A stretch of 34,303 nucleotides of DNA, from positions 1 to 34,303 of the forward strand of contig JACCWE010000077.1 in NCBI GenBank assembly GCA_013697785.1, written 5' to 3'. The position numbers and the translations under genes were made by a program. How positions within the stretch are numbered: position 1 is the stretch's first letter; each line of letters begins with the position of its first letter. This stretch comes from Gemmatimonadaceae bacterium (GTDB taxonomy: Bacteria > Gemmatimonadota > Gemmatimonadetes > Gemmatimonadales > Gemmatimonadaceae). The notes beneath the pieces were generated by a model that did no database searches, was not told the origin of the DNA, and worked only from the letters and a program-made list of their open reading frames with translations. Positions 16,083-23,946 of the stretch are shown piece by piece.

Positions 16083-16948
16083 GCGGCGAAGGTGGCAATC
16101 CCGGCGCGCCACCGGCGCGATTCGTGGATCTTCACATGCACTCGACCGCGTCCGACGGCGTCGCCGCTCCCGCTGACGTCGTCGCCGCTGCGCACAACGC
16201 CGGCCTCTCCGCTATCGCGTTGACGGACCACGACACGGTCGACGGCATCGCGGAGGCGCAAGCCGCCGGCAACGCGATCGGTGTGCGAGTCGTCGCGGGA
16301 GTGGAGTTGAGCGCCGTCGATGATGGCGACGAAATTCACGTGCTCGGATTGCATCTCACGCATCCGGAGCACATCGCCGCTGCACTCACGGAGCTCAAGG
16401 AAGCGCGCCGCGATCGCGCGCGAATAACTGTCGAGAAGCTCAACTCACTCGGCATCCCGGTCACGCTCGACGCAGTGTTCGCCGCCGCCGGCGATGGCGC
16501 CGTCGGCCGCCCGCACATCGCGAAGGCGCTCGTCGCCGGCGGGTGGGCGCGCGACTTTCGCGATGCCTTCGACAAGTGGCTCGGCAACGGCCGACCCGCC
16601 TGCATCGAAAAGCGGACGGTGACATTCGAGGAGGCGGCGCGACTCATCCACGATGCGGGCGGCCTCGCGGTGTACGCGCATCCCGGCGGCGGCGCCTCGC
16701 GCGCCGATCTCGAAGAGCTCGCATCGCTCGGCCTCGACTCGGTCGAGGTGCGTCACCCGAGTCACACCGCCGACGAAATCGTGCGGCTCGGCGCGTTGAC
16801 CGACGAGCTCGGACTCGTGCCGAGCGGCGGCTCCGACTGGCATGGCGCGCCGGAGGGTTATCGCGCGCTCGGCAGCATGAAGGTGAGCATCGACTGGCTC
16901 GCGCGGCAGGACGAGCGTGTACGTCGGCGCGCGGAGCAGCTCACGTGA
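16079..16948 (+). CDS. PHP-domain phosphoesterase (YciV/RNase AM-like)
   Basis: 289 residues from a GTG start. The PHP metal-binding motifs occur in order: DLHMHSTASDG (two His), LTDHDTVDGI (His and Asp), the Glu in AGVELSAVDD, YAHPGG, and GSDWHGAPEG near the C-terminus. This full set with the middle insertion (RARITVEKLNSLGIPVTLDA, then GRPHIAKAL) matches the YciV family, which includes 3',5'-nucleoside bisphosphate phosphatase and RNase AM, 5'-3' exonucleases that mature rRNA ends. Three metal ions are expected. It overlaps the peroxiredoxin gene by four bases. Whether it acts on RNA or on small nucleotides is not decided. Confidence 0.88.
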   Translation: MSGEGGNPGAPPARFVDLHMHSTASDGVAAPADVVAAAHNAGLSAIALTDHDTVDGIAEAQAAGNAIGVRVVAGVELSAVDDGDEIHVLGLHLTHPEHIAAALTELKEARRDRARITVEKLNSLGIPVTLDAVFAAAGDGAVGRPHIAKALVAGGWARDFRDAFDKWLGNGRPACIEKRTVTFEEAARLIHDAGGLAVYAHPGGGASRADLEELASLGLDSVEVRHPSHTADEIVRLGALTDELGLVPSGGSDWHGAPEGYRALGSMKVSIDWLARQDERVRRRAEQLT

Positions 16949-17391
16949 GCAGCGAGCTCCCGGCGCTCGGCAGCAGGTCACCCGATTTCTCGGCGAAAGC
17001 GAGCGATGGGTCGACGGTGAGCTTGACCGAGCTCCTGAAGAACGGATCGGTCGCGCTCTTCTTCTATCCCGGCGACGACACGCCGGGGTGCAACCGTCAG
17101 CTCTCCGCAGTGCGCGACGATCTCGCGGACTTCCACGCTGCCGGGATTCAGCCCTTCGGCGTGAATCCCGCTGGCATGGAGAGCCACGCGAAGTACGCCC
17201 GGAAGTTCGACTTCAACTTTCCCCTGCTCGTCGATGCGGATCGTGCGATCGCAGCTGCATTCGGTGCGCTCAAGGACAACGGCACCGGCATTCAGCGCTC
17301 CGTGCTCGGCATCGGCCGCGACGGCACGATTTGCTTCGCCGTGCGCGGCGCTCCGCCGCCGGCCGAAGTGATCGCTGCCCTCGAGAAGTAG
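16945..17391 (+). CDS. Peroxiredoxin, Bcp/PrxQ type with a single cysteine
   Basis: 148 residues from a GTG overlapping the PHP stop. The thioredoxin fold and Bcp hallmark are seen: SPDFSAKASDGSTVSLTELL, then FFYPGDDTPGCNRQLSAVRDD, where the cysteine of TPGC is the peroxidatic residue. The resolving cysteine of classical Bcp, five residues later, is a serine here, and no other cysteine is present. It therefore works as a 1-Cys enzyme that needs an outside thiol for recycling. It reduces hydrogen peroxide or organic peroxides in the cytoplasm. A thioredoxin reductase gene lies about 1.5 kb downstream in the same array. Confidence 0.88.
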   Translation: MSSELPALGSRSPDFSAKASDGSTVSLTELLKNGSVALFFYPGDDTPGCNRQLSAVRDDLADFHAAGIQPFGVNPAGMESHAKYARKFDFNFPLLVDADRAIAAAFGALKDNGTGIQRSVLGIGRDGTICFAVRGAPPPAEVIAALEK

Positions 17392-17392
17392 C

Positions 17393-18121
17393 GTGGAGCT
17401 CGCCGGACGAGTCGCGCTGGTCACCGGCGCGGGCCGGCGAGTGGGGCGCGCAATCGCGCTCGCCCTCGCGGCGAAGAAGATGCGTGTCGCCGTGCATTAC
17501 AACTCTTCGTCCCGGGAAGCCGACGAGAGTGTGCGCCTCGCGCTCGCCGCCGGCGCAACGGACGCGTGGGCGATGTCCGCAGACCTGCGCGATCCCGTCG
17601 CGATAACGAAGCTCGTAGAGGATGTCGCCGCGCGCGGCGGCTCGCTCGACGTGCTCGTGAACTCGGCTGCGGAGATGAAGCGCACGCCGTTCGACTCGGT
17701 GACGCCGGAAGAGTGGGATGACATCATGTCGCTCAACATGCGGTCGCCGTTTTTCTGCTCGCAGGCTGCCGCGCGGCACATGGCGAAGGGTGGCGCGATC
17801 GTGAACATCGCCGACCTCGCGGCACTGGAGACCTGGCCGGAGTACATCCCGCACGGAATCTCGAAAGCGGGCGTGATGCAGATGACGCGCGCTCTCGCGA
17901 GGAAGCTCGCGCCGGCGATTCGCGTGAATGCCGTGGTCCCCGGCGCGGTGCTGTTGCCAGAGCACTGGACGAAAGAAGATGCGGAGAAGCTGATCCGCAC
18001 GACTCCACTCGCGAGGCTCGGCGCCCCCGAGGATGTCGCGCACGCCGTGGTCTATCTGCTCGAGTCCGACTATGTCACCGGCGATGCACTGGTCGTCGAC
18101 GGCGGCCGGCACCTGCGCTGA
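17393..18121 (+). CDS. SDR oxidoreductase, pteridine-reductase-like, atypical active site
   Basis: 242 residues from GTG, two bases after the peroxiredoxin stop. The cofactor loop VTGAGRRVGRAIALALA has the TGxxxRxG form found in pteridine reductases, which favours NADPH. NSAAE follows the fourth strand. In the active site the usual YxxxK reads HGISK (within EYIPHGISKAGVMQMT), so the catalytic Tyr position is His; a Tyr occurs three residues earlier. The serine position is IADLAAL instead of SS. The C-terminal DYVTGDALVVDGGRHLR is standard. It may use altered chemistry or be a reductase of unusual specificity. It is a full-length gene, unlike the SDR remnant at the left end. Confidence 0.85.
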   Translation: MELAGRVALVTGAGRRVGRAIALALAAKKMRVAVHYNSSSREADESVRLALAAGATDAWAMSADLRDPVAITKLVEDVAARGGSLDVLVNSAAEMKRTPFDSVTPEEWDDIMSLNMRSPFFCSQAAARHMAKGGAIVNIADLAALETWPEYIPHGISKAGVMQMTRALARKLAPAIRVNAVVPGAVLLPEHWTKEDAEKLIRTTPLARLGAPEDVAHAVVYLLESDYVTGDALVVDGGRHLR

Positions 18122-18129
18122 GCGCAGCG

Positions 18130-18900
18130 ATGCCGCCGCTCGCTCCCGCTCAGCACTACGGCACCATCGTCATCGTCGGCGGTGGCTGCTACGGCTCCTA
18201 CTATTTGCGGCAGCTGGGCCGAGCGGCGCGTGCCGGCGCGCTCACGGCGGAGCGAATCGTGGTCGTCGATCGGGACGCGAGCTGCCGGGTGTCCTCGGAG
18301 TTCGACCACGACGAGCCATTCACAGTCGAGCTGAGCATCGCCGAGTGGACGCCGTTCTTCGACGACTATCTCGGCGCCGCTGCCGCTCGCGCTCCGGGCG
18401 CCGGAGCGAGTGCCCCCGACGCCATCGTGCCGTCACCGCTCATGCCGCATCTCATGTACGAATGGCTCGCGCGGCGCGCGCGTGAGCGCTGGCCCGCGCG
18501 CGCGGTTGAATCGCGTCCGCTCGAGGCGCCATCCGGTATTCCGTGGCAGCGCCGTGGCGAAGACGGGACGCAGTACGTGAGCTTCGCCGAGTGGATCTGT
18601 CCGGTGAATTGCATCGAGCCGGCGCTCTGTCCGGCGACGCGCGGGGAGCGCAGCTGGAGCATGCCTCCCGCCGTCCTGGCAGCCACCGAAGAGGCGCGTA
18701 GGAGCGGGCGGAACCTTGCGGGTCCCGTCATCTTTCATTGTCAGCACCGCGCGTACGGTGTGGGAATGTTCGACACGAGCGCCGTGGTGGCAGGCGATGT
18801 GCTCGTGCAGAGGGCGGCGGAAGCGGGGGCGGTAGAGGTGCTCGTCGGAACGGTATCGCATTGCCACGGCGCGCTCAGCGTGCTCGCGGTGGGCGCGTAA
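18130..18900 (+). CDS. Uncharacterised Rossmann-like protein with a cysteine cluster
   Basis: 256 residues. The N-terminus TIVIVGGGCYGSYYLRQLG is a beta-loop-helix dinucleotide motif (GGGxxG), with RIVVVDRD as the second strand and its acidic end, so an NAD(P)- or FAD-type ligand is likely. In the middle, YVSFAEWICPVNCIEPALCP carries three cysteines spaced CX3CX6C, a possible metal or Fe-S site. Later IFHCQHRAYGVGMFDTS and VSHCHGALSVLAVGA add Cys/His residues. There are no membrane segments. It lies between an SDR and thioredoxin reductase in the operon, which hints at redox chemistry. I do not recognise the family and assign no reaction. Confidence 0.78.
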   Translation: MPPLAPAQHYGTIVIVGGGCYGSYYLRQLGRAARAGALTAERIVVVDRDASCRVSSEFDHDEPFTVELSIAEWTPFFDDYLGAAAARAPGAGASAPDAIVPSPLMPHLMYEWLARRARERWPARAVESRPLEAPSGIPWQRRGEDGTQYVSFAEWICPVNCIEPALCPATRGERSWSMPPAVLAATEEARRSGRNLAGPVIFHCQHRAYGVGMFDTSAVVAGDVLVQRAAEAGAVEVLVGTVSHCHGALSVLAVGA

Positions 18901-18931
18901 AATCGGCAGACTTTTGGCGAAAGGGGCTATC

Positions 18932-19921
18932 GTGGGACAGACGTACGAATACGACGTGGTGATCATCGGAGCGGGCCCCGCGGGGCTCACGGCCGGGCTG
19001 TACGCCGGCCGCTCGATGCTCAAGGCCGTGATGCTCGAGCGGCTCGGCGAGCCCGGAGGAGAGATCCTCAATACGGAGCTCGTCGAAGACTATCCCGGCT
19101 TCGAGTCCATCTTCGGGCGCGAGCTCGCCGAGAAGTTCGCGAGCCACGCTGCGAAGTTCGGAGCCGAGCTCAGAACCTTCGTCGTCGTCGAGCGCGTGGA
19201 GCGTGGCGAGGATGGGATCTTCACGACGACCACCGATGACGGCGATGTGTATCGCTCTCCCACCGTCATCCTCACCGCGGGCGGAACGCCGATCAAGCTC
19301 GGCGTTCCCGGCGAGGAGTTGTACGCGGGGAAGGGCGTGTCGTACTGCGCGATCTGCGATGGTGCGTTCTTCAAGGGCCACACGATCGCCGTGGTGGGCG
19401 GCGGCGATGCGGCACTCGAGGAAGCCGACTTTCTCACACGCTACGCCGAAAAGGTCTATCTGCTCCACCGGCGCGAAGGCTTCCGCGCATCGAAGCTCGT
19501 TCAGCGGCGCGTGTTCGACAATCCGAAGATCGAGATCGTGCGCAACGTCGTGGTCGAGGAGATCGTGGGCGATGATACGGGGCTCGTCACGAGCGTGCGA
19601 CTGCGCAACACGGTCACCGAGGAGCGCTCGCCGCTTGCGGTGAGCGGCGCCTTCATCTTCATCGGCTTCCGTCCGAACACCGGCGTTCTCGTCGACCATG
19701 TGCAGCACGATGCCGGTGGCTACATCATCACCGACGCGAACATGGAGTCGGACGTTCCCGGCCTCTTCATCGCCGGCGACGTTCGCTCGCAGCTCACGCG
19801 CCAGGTGACCACCGCGGCCGGCGACGGCACAACCGCGGCGATCGCGGTGGAGAAGTACATCACCTCCTTCCGCCGCCACGAGCCGACGGAGATCATGAGC
19901 AACGGCGGCTACACCGTATGA
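18932..19921 (+). CDS. trxB: Thioredoxin reductase
   Basis: 329 residues. It passes electrons from NADPH via FAD to thioredoxin. FAD motif VVIIGAGPAGLTAGLYAGRS is at the N-terminus; the redox pair is in SYCAICDGAFF (CAIC where CATC is commonest); the NADPH motif is AVVGGGDAALEEADFLTRYA with HRREGFRASK; and the second FAD motif is VPGLFIAGDVR, then RQVTTAAGDGTTAAIAVEKY. The GTG at 18932 is chosen because AAAGGGG ends five bases upstream; a TTG at 18914 is possible. It overlaps the MBL hydrolase gene as ATGA. It may recycle the nearby 1-Cys peroxiredoxin through thioredoxin. Confidence 0.94.
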   Translation: MGQTYEYDVVIIGAGPAGLTAGLYAGRSMLKAVMLERLGEPGGEILNTELVEDYPGFESIFGRELAEKFASHAAKFGAELRTFVVVERVERGEDGIFTTTTDDGDVYRSPTVILTAGGTPIKLGVPGEELYAGKGVSYCAICDGAFFKGHTIAVVGGGDAALEEADFLTRYAEKVYLLHRREGFRASKLVQRRVFDNPKIEIVRNVVVEEIVGDDTGLVTSVRLRNTVTEERSPLAVSGAFIFIGFRPNTGVLVDHVQHDAGGYIITDANMESDVPGLFIAGDVRSQLTRQVTTAAGDGTTAAIAVEKYITSFRRHEPTEIMSNGGYTV

Positions 19922-20565
19922 AGGTCGAGACGCTGACCGTCGGTCCGCTCGAAGAGAACTGCTACCTCGTGATCGACGAGGCGACCGATCGCGCGGTGAT
20001 CATCGATCCGGGCGACGACCCCGAGCGAATCCTCGAGGCGCTCGACGCGTCGGGCGCGACGCTCGAGAGCATCTGGCTGACGCACGCGCACTTCGATCAC
20101 GTGGGTGGTCTCGCCGGAATACTCCGTGAGCATCCCGTTCCCGTGCACATGCATCCGCTCGACGCACCGCTGCACGCGCAGGCAGTGGACTCTGCGCTCC
20201 GCTACGGCATCCGCATCGAGACGCCGCCGGGCGCGAGCGATCATCTCGCCGAGGGAGATCGCATGGTGGTCGGCTCCGAGGAGCTGTCGGTGATGCACGT
20301 GCCGGGGCACGCGCCGGGCCACGTCATCTTCCACAACGCTGACGTCGTCTTTGGCGGGGACTGCCTGTTCGCGGGGTCGATTGGGCGAACGGATCTCGAG
20401 TACGGTGACCGCGCTGCGCTCGATGCTTCACTCGCCCGAATCGTCGCGCTGGGCGATGATCTCACCGTCTATCCGGGGCACGGTCGGGCGACGACTATCG
20501 GCCGTGAGCGCGCGACCAATCCCTTTCTGCTCGGCTCAGCGCGACTCGTTCGCGTGAAGCGGTGA
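19918..20565 (+). CDS. MBL-fold metallo-hydrolase (glyoxalase II-like)
   Basis: 215 residues. Zinc motifs: THAHFDHVGG (HxHxDH) at about residue 60, a His in VPGHAPGH, an Asp in FGGDCLFAGSIGRTDL and the last His in YPGHGRATTIGRE. This is the glyoxalase II-like group (YcbL type), which is small and lacks the extra C-terminal domain of true GloB. It would hydrolyse a thioester, possibly a glutathione- or other thiol-linked acyl group. ATGA overlap with trxB and GTGA overlap with the membrane protein gene show tight coupling. Exact substrate unknown. Confidence 0.9.
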   Translation: MKVETLTVGPLEENCYLVIDEATDRAVIIDPGDDPERILEALDASGATLESIWLTHAHFDHVGGLAGILREHPVPVHMHPLDAPLHAQAVDSALRYGIRIETPPGASDHLAEGDRMVVGSEELSVMHVPGHAPGHVIFHNADVVFGGDCLFAGSIGRTDLEYGDRAALDASLARIVALGDDLTVYPGHGRATTIGRERATNPFLLGSARLVRVKR

Positions 20566-21077
20566 GCGAGCGGACGACGGACGCCCTCCGGCTGCGCTCC
20601 GGATGGTCGACCCCTGTGGCCGCGTCGCTGCTCTCGGCCTGGCTCGGCGCAGCGCTTTACTTCACGGTCGTCGTCACGCGCGCGGCCTTCGCCGTGCTCC
20701 CATCGCGCACGGTTGCCGGTGCGCTCGTAGGGCAGACGCTTCCGGTGCTGTTCGATACGGGAATGGTCGTCGGAGTCATTCTCGTCATCGTCGCGCGCAT
20801 CGCGATGAGCGGTGTCGTACGCTCGACGAGCCTCACGGGTGGAGTGGCCATTCTCGCGCTTTCCGCGCTCGCGCGCTTCGCGATCCTCACGCGCATCGAA
20901 GCCCTCCGCGCCTCAGTGCCAACGCCCATCGATTCGCTCGCAATCGCCGATCCCGCGCGACGGACATTCGGAGAGCTGCATGCGCTCTCCGTCGGCGCGC
21001 TCGGCCTCGCAATGCTCACCGGTATCGTGGTGGCCGTGGTGCTCGCTCACTCACTCTCGGTCGCCTCCCATGACTAG
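20562..21077 (+). CDS. DUF4149-like (TMEM205-type) membrane protein
   Basis: 171 residues from GTG. Four hydrophobic segments are visible: SLLSAWLGAALYFTVVVTRA, LFDTGMVVGVILVIVARIAM, TGGVAILALSALARFAILTR and LHALSVGALGLAMLTGIVVA. Between helices 1 and 2 the sequence AAFAVLPSRTVAGALVGQTL fits the DUF4149 pattern, where a conserved VLPSR-type motif lies after the first helix. The function of this family is not established. It sits between a hydrolase and an AhpD-like gene, with overlaps on both sides. Confidence 0.75.
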   Translation: MSERTTDALRLRSGWSTPVAASLLSAWLGAALYFTVVVTRAAFAVLPSRTVAGALVGQTLPVLFDTGMVVGVILVIVARIAMSGVVRSTSLTGGVAILALSALARFAILTRIEALRASVPTPIDSLAIADPARRTFGELHALSVGALGLAMLTGIVVAVVLAHSLSVASHD

Positions 21078-21606
21078 CGGCTCGCCTCGCGTCCCCCTTC
21101 CCGCACTGGAAGACGCCACGCCCGATGTGCACAAGCTCTTCGACGCCTTCATTCGCGAGCGGGGCAACGTTCCGAATCTCTTCCGCGCCGCGTCGCTTCG
21201 TCCTCCGATCGTGCTCACCTTGTTCGCGCATCTGCGCGCGGTCACCGGCCCGGGCGAAGTGCCGGTGCTGCTCAAGGAGCTACTGACTGTCAGGGTGTCT
21301 CAGATAAACGTGTGCGCGTACTGCCTTGCGTCGCACACGGCACTGTCGCGCAAGCACGGCGCGACGGACGAGCAGATCGCGTCGCTGGAAGCGGGGCGCT
21401 TCGATGTTTTCGAGCCAGGATGGCGCGCGGCACTGGCTTACGCGGACGCGATGACTCCGACCAACGGCGACGCGACGGACGAGATTTACGCCGAACTGGC
21501 CAGATGGTGGACACCGCCCCAAATTATCGAAATCACGGCTGTGATCGGATTCTTCAATTATTTCAATCGATTTGCTGAGGCGCTGCGCATTCCCGTCACG
21601 CGGTGA
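21070..21606 (+). CDS. Carboxymuconolactone decarboxylase/AhpD-like alkylhydroperoxidase
   Basis: 178 residues. The AhpD-like active site is CAYCLASHTALSRKHG (CxxC plus a His three residues on), preceded by VLLKELLTVRVSQIN. The same cysteines in AhpD reduce a peroxiredoxin partner and act on peroxides. The C-terminal half with IIEITAVIGFFNYFNRFAEA is the conserved helix of the family. The ATG at 21070 overlaps the previous gene by eight bases. With a 1-Cys peroxiredoxin and thioredoxin reductase in the same array, a peroxide-defence role is plausible. A decarboxylase role would need other residues and is less likely. Confidence 0.88.
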   Translation: MTSGSPRVPLPALEDATPDVHKLFDAFIRERGNVPNLFRAASLRPPIVLTLFAHLRAVTGPGEVPVLLKELLTVRVSQINVCAYCLASHTALSRKHGATDEQIASLEAGRFDVFEPGWRAALAYADAMTPTNGDATDEIYAELARWWTPPQIIEITAVIGFFNYFNRFAEALRIPVTR

Positions 21607-21629
21607 TGCTCGCGCCAGGAGGAGTATCT

Positions 21630-22415
21630 ATGAAGCGCTTCTTGTTCGTCGCAGTCGCCTCGCTACTGGTGCTCGGAGCCTGCAAGTCACTCGACAGCAT
21701 CCCCTCGAGCATCCCGCTCGGCTTCGTCACGGTCCAGATGAGTGACGCACCCAGCACCCACCGGACCAGCCCGACGGCGTACTTCGTCGATGCGACGAAC
21801 GTCAGCATTCCGAACAGCGGGCAGAACGCAGACACGTGCGCCGAGATCGGTTATCCGGGCTCGCAGGTCGTCTCGCCGCTCGCCCAGATCGATGCGGGAA
21901 CTCCGCTCGTGTTCGCGACCACCCTCGACACGGCGCAGCTGACGCCGAGCGCCGCCGACGCGAACGGCTACATCTTCTACCGTCTGCCGACGGGGGACAG
22001 CCTCCGCATCGTGCCGGGAAGCACCAGCCGGATCACGATCCCGGGTGTGTCCAACGGTTTCCACGCGTTCAACTTCACCTTCACGAACGCGGATTCGCTC
22101 AAGATCCAGCCGCTTCAGGCGAGTCCGGACAGCGTCCACGATCTCCCCGTCACCTGGAATCCGCAGAACGGCGCGTCTGTCGTGTTGCAACTCGAGTTCG
22201 GCGCGACTCCGTCCTCGATCAACACGCAGATCTTCTGTCAGTTCACTGACAACGGATCGCACGCGGTACAGGCGAGCCTCGCGAACGCGTGGCGCACCGC
22301 GGCCGCCAGGCGTGTGCATGCGTATCGCTTCCTCACCACGTTCAACAATGACGGCACCGACGAGGTCGTCGTCGTTTCGACGTATGGCACCGATAACACG
22401 GTCATCCTTCCCTGA
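21630..22415 (+). CDS. Lipoprotein of unknown function
   Basis: 261 residues. Start at ATG 21630 with AGGAGG upstream; the frame extends nine codons earlier without meaning. Signal MKRFLFVAVASLLVLGAC has lipobox VLGAC. The mature protein is rich in Ser, Thr, Asn and aromatic residues (VQMSDAPSTHRTSP, FHAFNFTFTNADS, VVLQLEFGATPSS), with no charged clusters, so a secreted beta-rich fold is likely. Two later cysteines (DTCAEIGYPG and IFCQFTDNG) may form a disulfide. No family is recognised. It is two bases upstream of the ammonia-lyase gene, which may be only operon packing. Confidence 0.8.
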   Translation: MKRFLFVAVASLLVLGACKSLDSIPSSIPLGFVTVQMSDAPSTHRTSPTAYFVDATNVSIPNSGQNADTCAEIGYPGSQVVSPLAQIDAGTPLVFATTLDTAQLTPSAADANGYIFYRLPTGDSLRIVPGSTSRITIPGVSNGFHAFNFTFTNADSLKIQPLQASPDSVHDLPVTWNPQNGASVVLQLEFGATPSSINTQIFCQFTDNGSHAVQASLANAWRTAAARRVHAYRFLTTFNNDGTDEVVVVSTYGTDNTVILP

Positions 22416-22417
22416 TC

Positions 22418-23878
22418 GTGGCTTCGGCATCCGGCACCAGTAAATCCGGAAGTGAGCCGGCGACGCGCACCGAGAAGGATCCACTCGGTGCGCTAGCCGT
22501 TCCCTCCGGCGCGCTGTACGGCGCGCAGACGGTGCGCGCGACGCAGAACTTTCCGATCAGCGGCATGCGCCCGCTCCCGATGTTCGTGACCGCCGTGGTG
22601 TGGATCAAGAAGGCTGCGGCGCTCACGCACAAGCAGACCGGCCGCCTCGATGCGAAGCTCGCCGATGCCATCGTCGCCGCGGCGGATGAGATACTCGCCG
22701 GCCAGCATCGCGATCATTTCGTCGTGGATGTGTTCCAGGCGGGCGCCGGCACGTCGCACAACATGAACGTCAACGAGGTGCTGGCGAATCTCGCGAACGA
22801 GCGCCTCGGCACCGCGCGCGGCAGTTACGCGCCGATCCATCCGAACGATCACGTCAACATGGCGCAGTCCACCAACGACGTGATTCCCACCGCCATCCGG
22901 CTCGGGGCACTCGCGCTCGCGCGCGACCTCGGGGCGGTGTTCGGCGAGCTTCGCGACGCACTGCTCGCGAAGGGCGTGGAGTTCGACGATGTGCTCAAGA
23001 GCGGGCGCACGCATTTGCAGGACGCGATGCCGATCCGTCTCGGGCAGGAGCTCCGCGCGTACGGGGTGAGCATTGATCGTAACATCCAGCGCGTCGAGAT
23101 GGCCGCGAGCTTCCTGCGCGATCTCGGCATTGGCGGGAGCGCGGTGGGCACAGGCGTCAACGTCGAACCGGAGTATCCCGCGCTCATGGTCGAGCATCTG
23201 CGTGCGATTTCCGGACTCGACGTGCGCGAGGGAAGCGACCGCATTCAGCTCATGCAGAGTATGGGTGATGCAGCCGGCTTCAGCGGCGCCCTGCGCACGC
23301 TCGCCGTCGACCTCGGCAAGATCGCGAGCGATCTGCGCCTCATGGCCTCGGGACCGCGCACAGGGCTCGATGAGATTCGCCTCCCTGCGGTGCAGCCGGG
23401 ATCGTCGATCATGCCGGGGAAGGTCAATCCGTCCATCCCCGAAATGGTGAACCAAGTGTGTTTTCAGGTGATGGGCAACGATGTCTGCGTCGCGATCGCC
23501 GCCGAGCACGGACAGCTCGAGCTCAACGTCATGATGCCGGTGATCGCGCACAACATCTTTCTCTCCGAGATGATTCTCACGAACGCCGCGCGCTCGCTGT
23601 CGGAAAAGACGATCGCGGGGATCGAGGCGAACGTCGAGATGTGCGCCTATTGGGTCGAGCGCTCGGCCGCGCTCGCGACGGCGCTGGCTCCGCAGATCGG
23701 CTACGCGCGCGCGGCTGAGCTGAGCAAGCAATCGGTGATGGAGAACGTGCTCATTCGCGATCTCGTGAAGCGCGAGCACGTGCTGCCGGATGCGGAAGCC
23801 GAGGATGTGCTCGATTTGCGGAAGATGACCGAGATCGGTGTGCCGGGCGGCGCGCACGGCGGCGTCTCGGCCGGATAG
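22418..23878 (+). CDS. aspA: Aspartate ammonia-lyase (aspartase/fumarase superfamily)
   Basis: 486 residues from GTG. The superfamily signature GSSIMPGKVNPSIPEMVNQV is present. The following VCFQVMGNDVCVAIAAEHGQ and LELNVMMPVIAHNIFLSEM match aspartase more closely than fumarase, which usually has MTMVCAQV-type sequence here. Other motifs: VPSGALYGAQTVRATQNFPI near the N-terminus, AGAGTSHNMNVNEVLAN, HPNDHVNMAQSTNDVIPTA, and SGRTHLQDAMPIRLGQEL. It would convert L-aspartate to fumarate plus ammonia. A fumarase C role cannot be fully excluded without alignment. Confidence 0.85.
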   Translation: MASASGTSKSGSEPATRTEKDPLGALAVPSGALYGAQTVRATQNFPISGMRPLPMFVTAVVWIKKAAALTHKQTGRLDAKLADAIVAAADEILAGQHRDHFVVDVFQAGAGTSHNMNVNEVLANLANERLGTARGSYAPIHPNDHVNMAQSTNDVIPTAIRLGALALARDLGAVFGELRDALLAKGVEFDDVLKSGRTHLQDAMPIRLGQELRAYGVSIDRNIQRVEMAASFLRDLGIGGSAVGTGVNVEPEYPALMVEHLRAISGLDVREGSDRIQLMQSMGDAAGFSGALRTLAVDLGKIASDLRLMASGPRTGLDEIRLPAVQPGSSIMPGKVNPSIPEMVNQVCFQVMGNDVCVAIAAEHGQLELNVMMPVIAHNIFLSEMILTNAARSLSEKTIAGIEANVEMCAYWVERSAALATALAPQIGYARAAELSKQSVMENVLIRDLVKREHVLPDAEAEDVLDLRKMTEIGVPGGAHGGVSAG

Positions 23879-23910
23879 TTGGCCGCGCGGTCAGCCTGCC
23901 GCTCGCGGCC

Positions 23911-23939
23911 TTGTTCCACTCGTGGGCCAACGGTAATCT
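23911..23939 (+). promoter_or_regulatory. Promoter of the Rrf2-family regulator, likely leaderless
   Basis: -35 TTGTTC (23911-23916), 17-base spacer, -10 TAATCT (23934-23939). The regulator ATG (23947) is only seven bases beyond the -10, so transcription would begin at or next to the start codon. This is the largest gap (68 bases) in the long plus-strand array. Confidence 0.55.
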
Positions 23940-23946
23940 CCAGGGC

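Noticed and set aside
18898-18903. TAAAAT as a -10 for trxB
   Set aside because: No acceptable -35 lies 16-18 bases upstream.
22493-23857. 454-residue minus-strand frame over aspartase
   Set aside because: Antisense shadow of a strongly conserved enzyme; no start signals or motifs.
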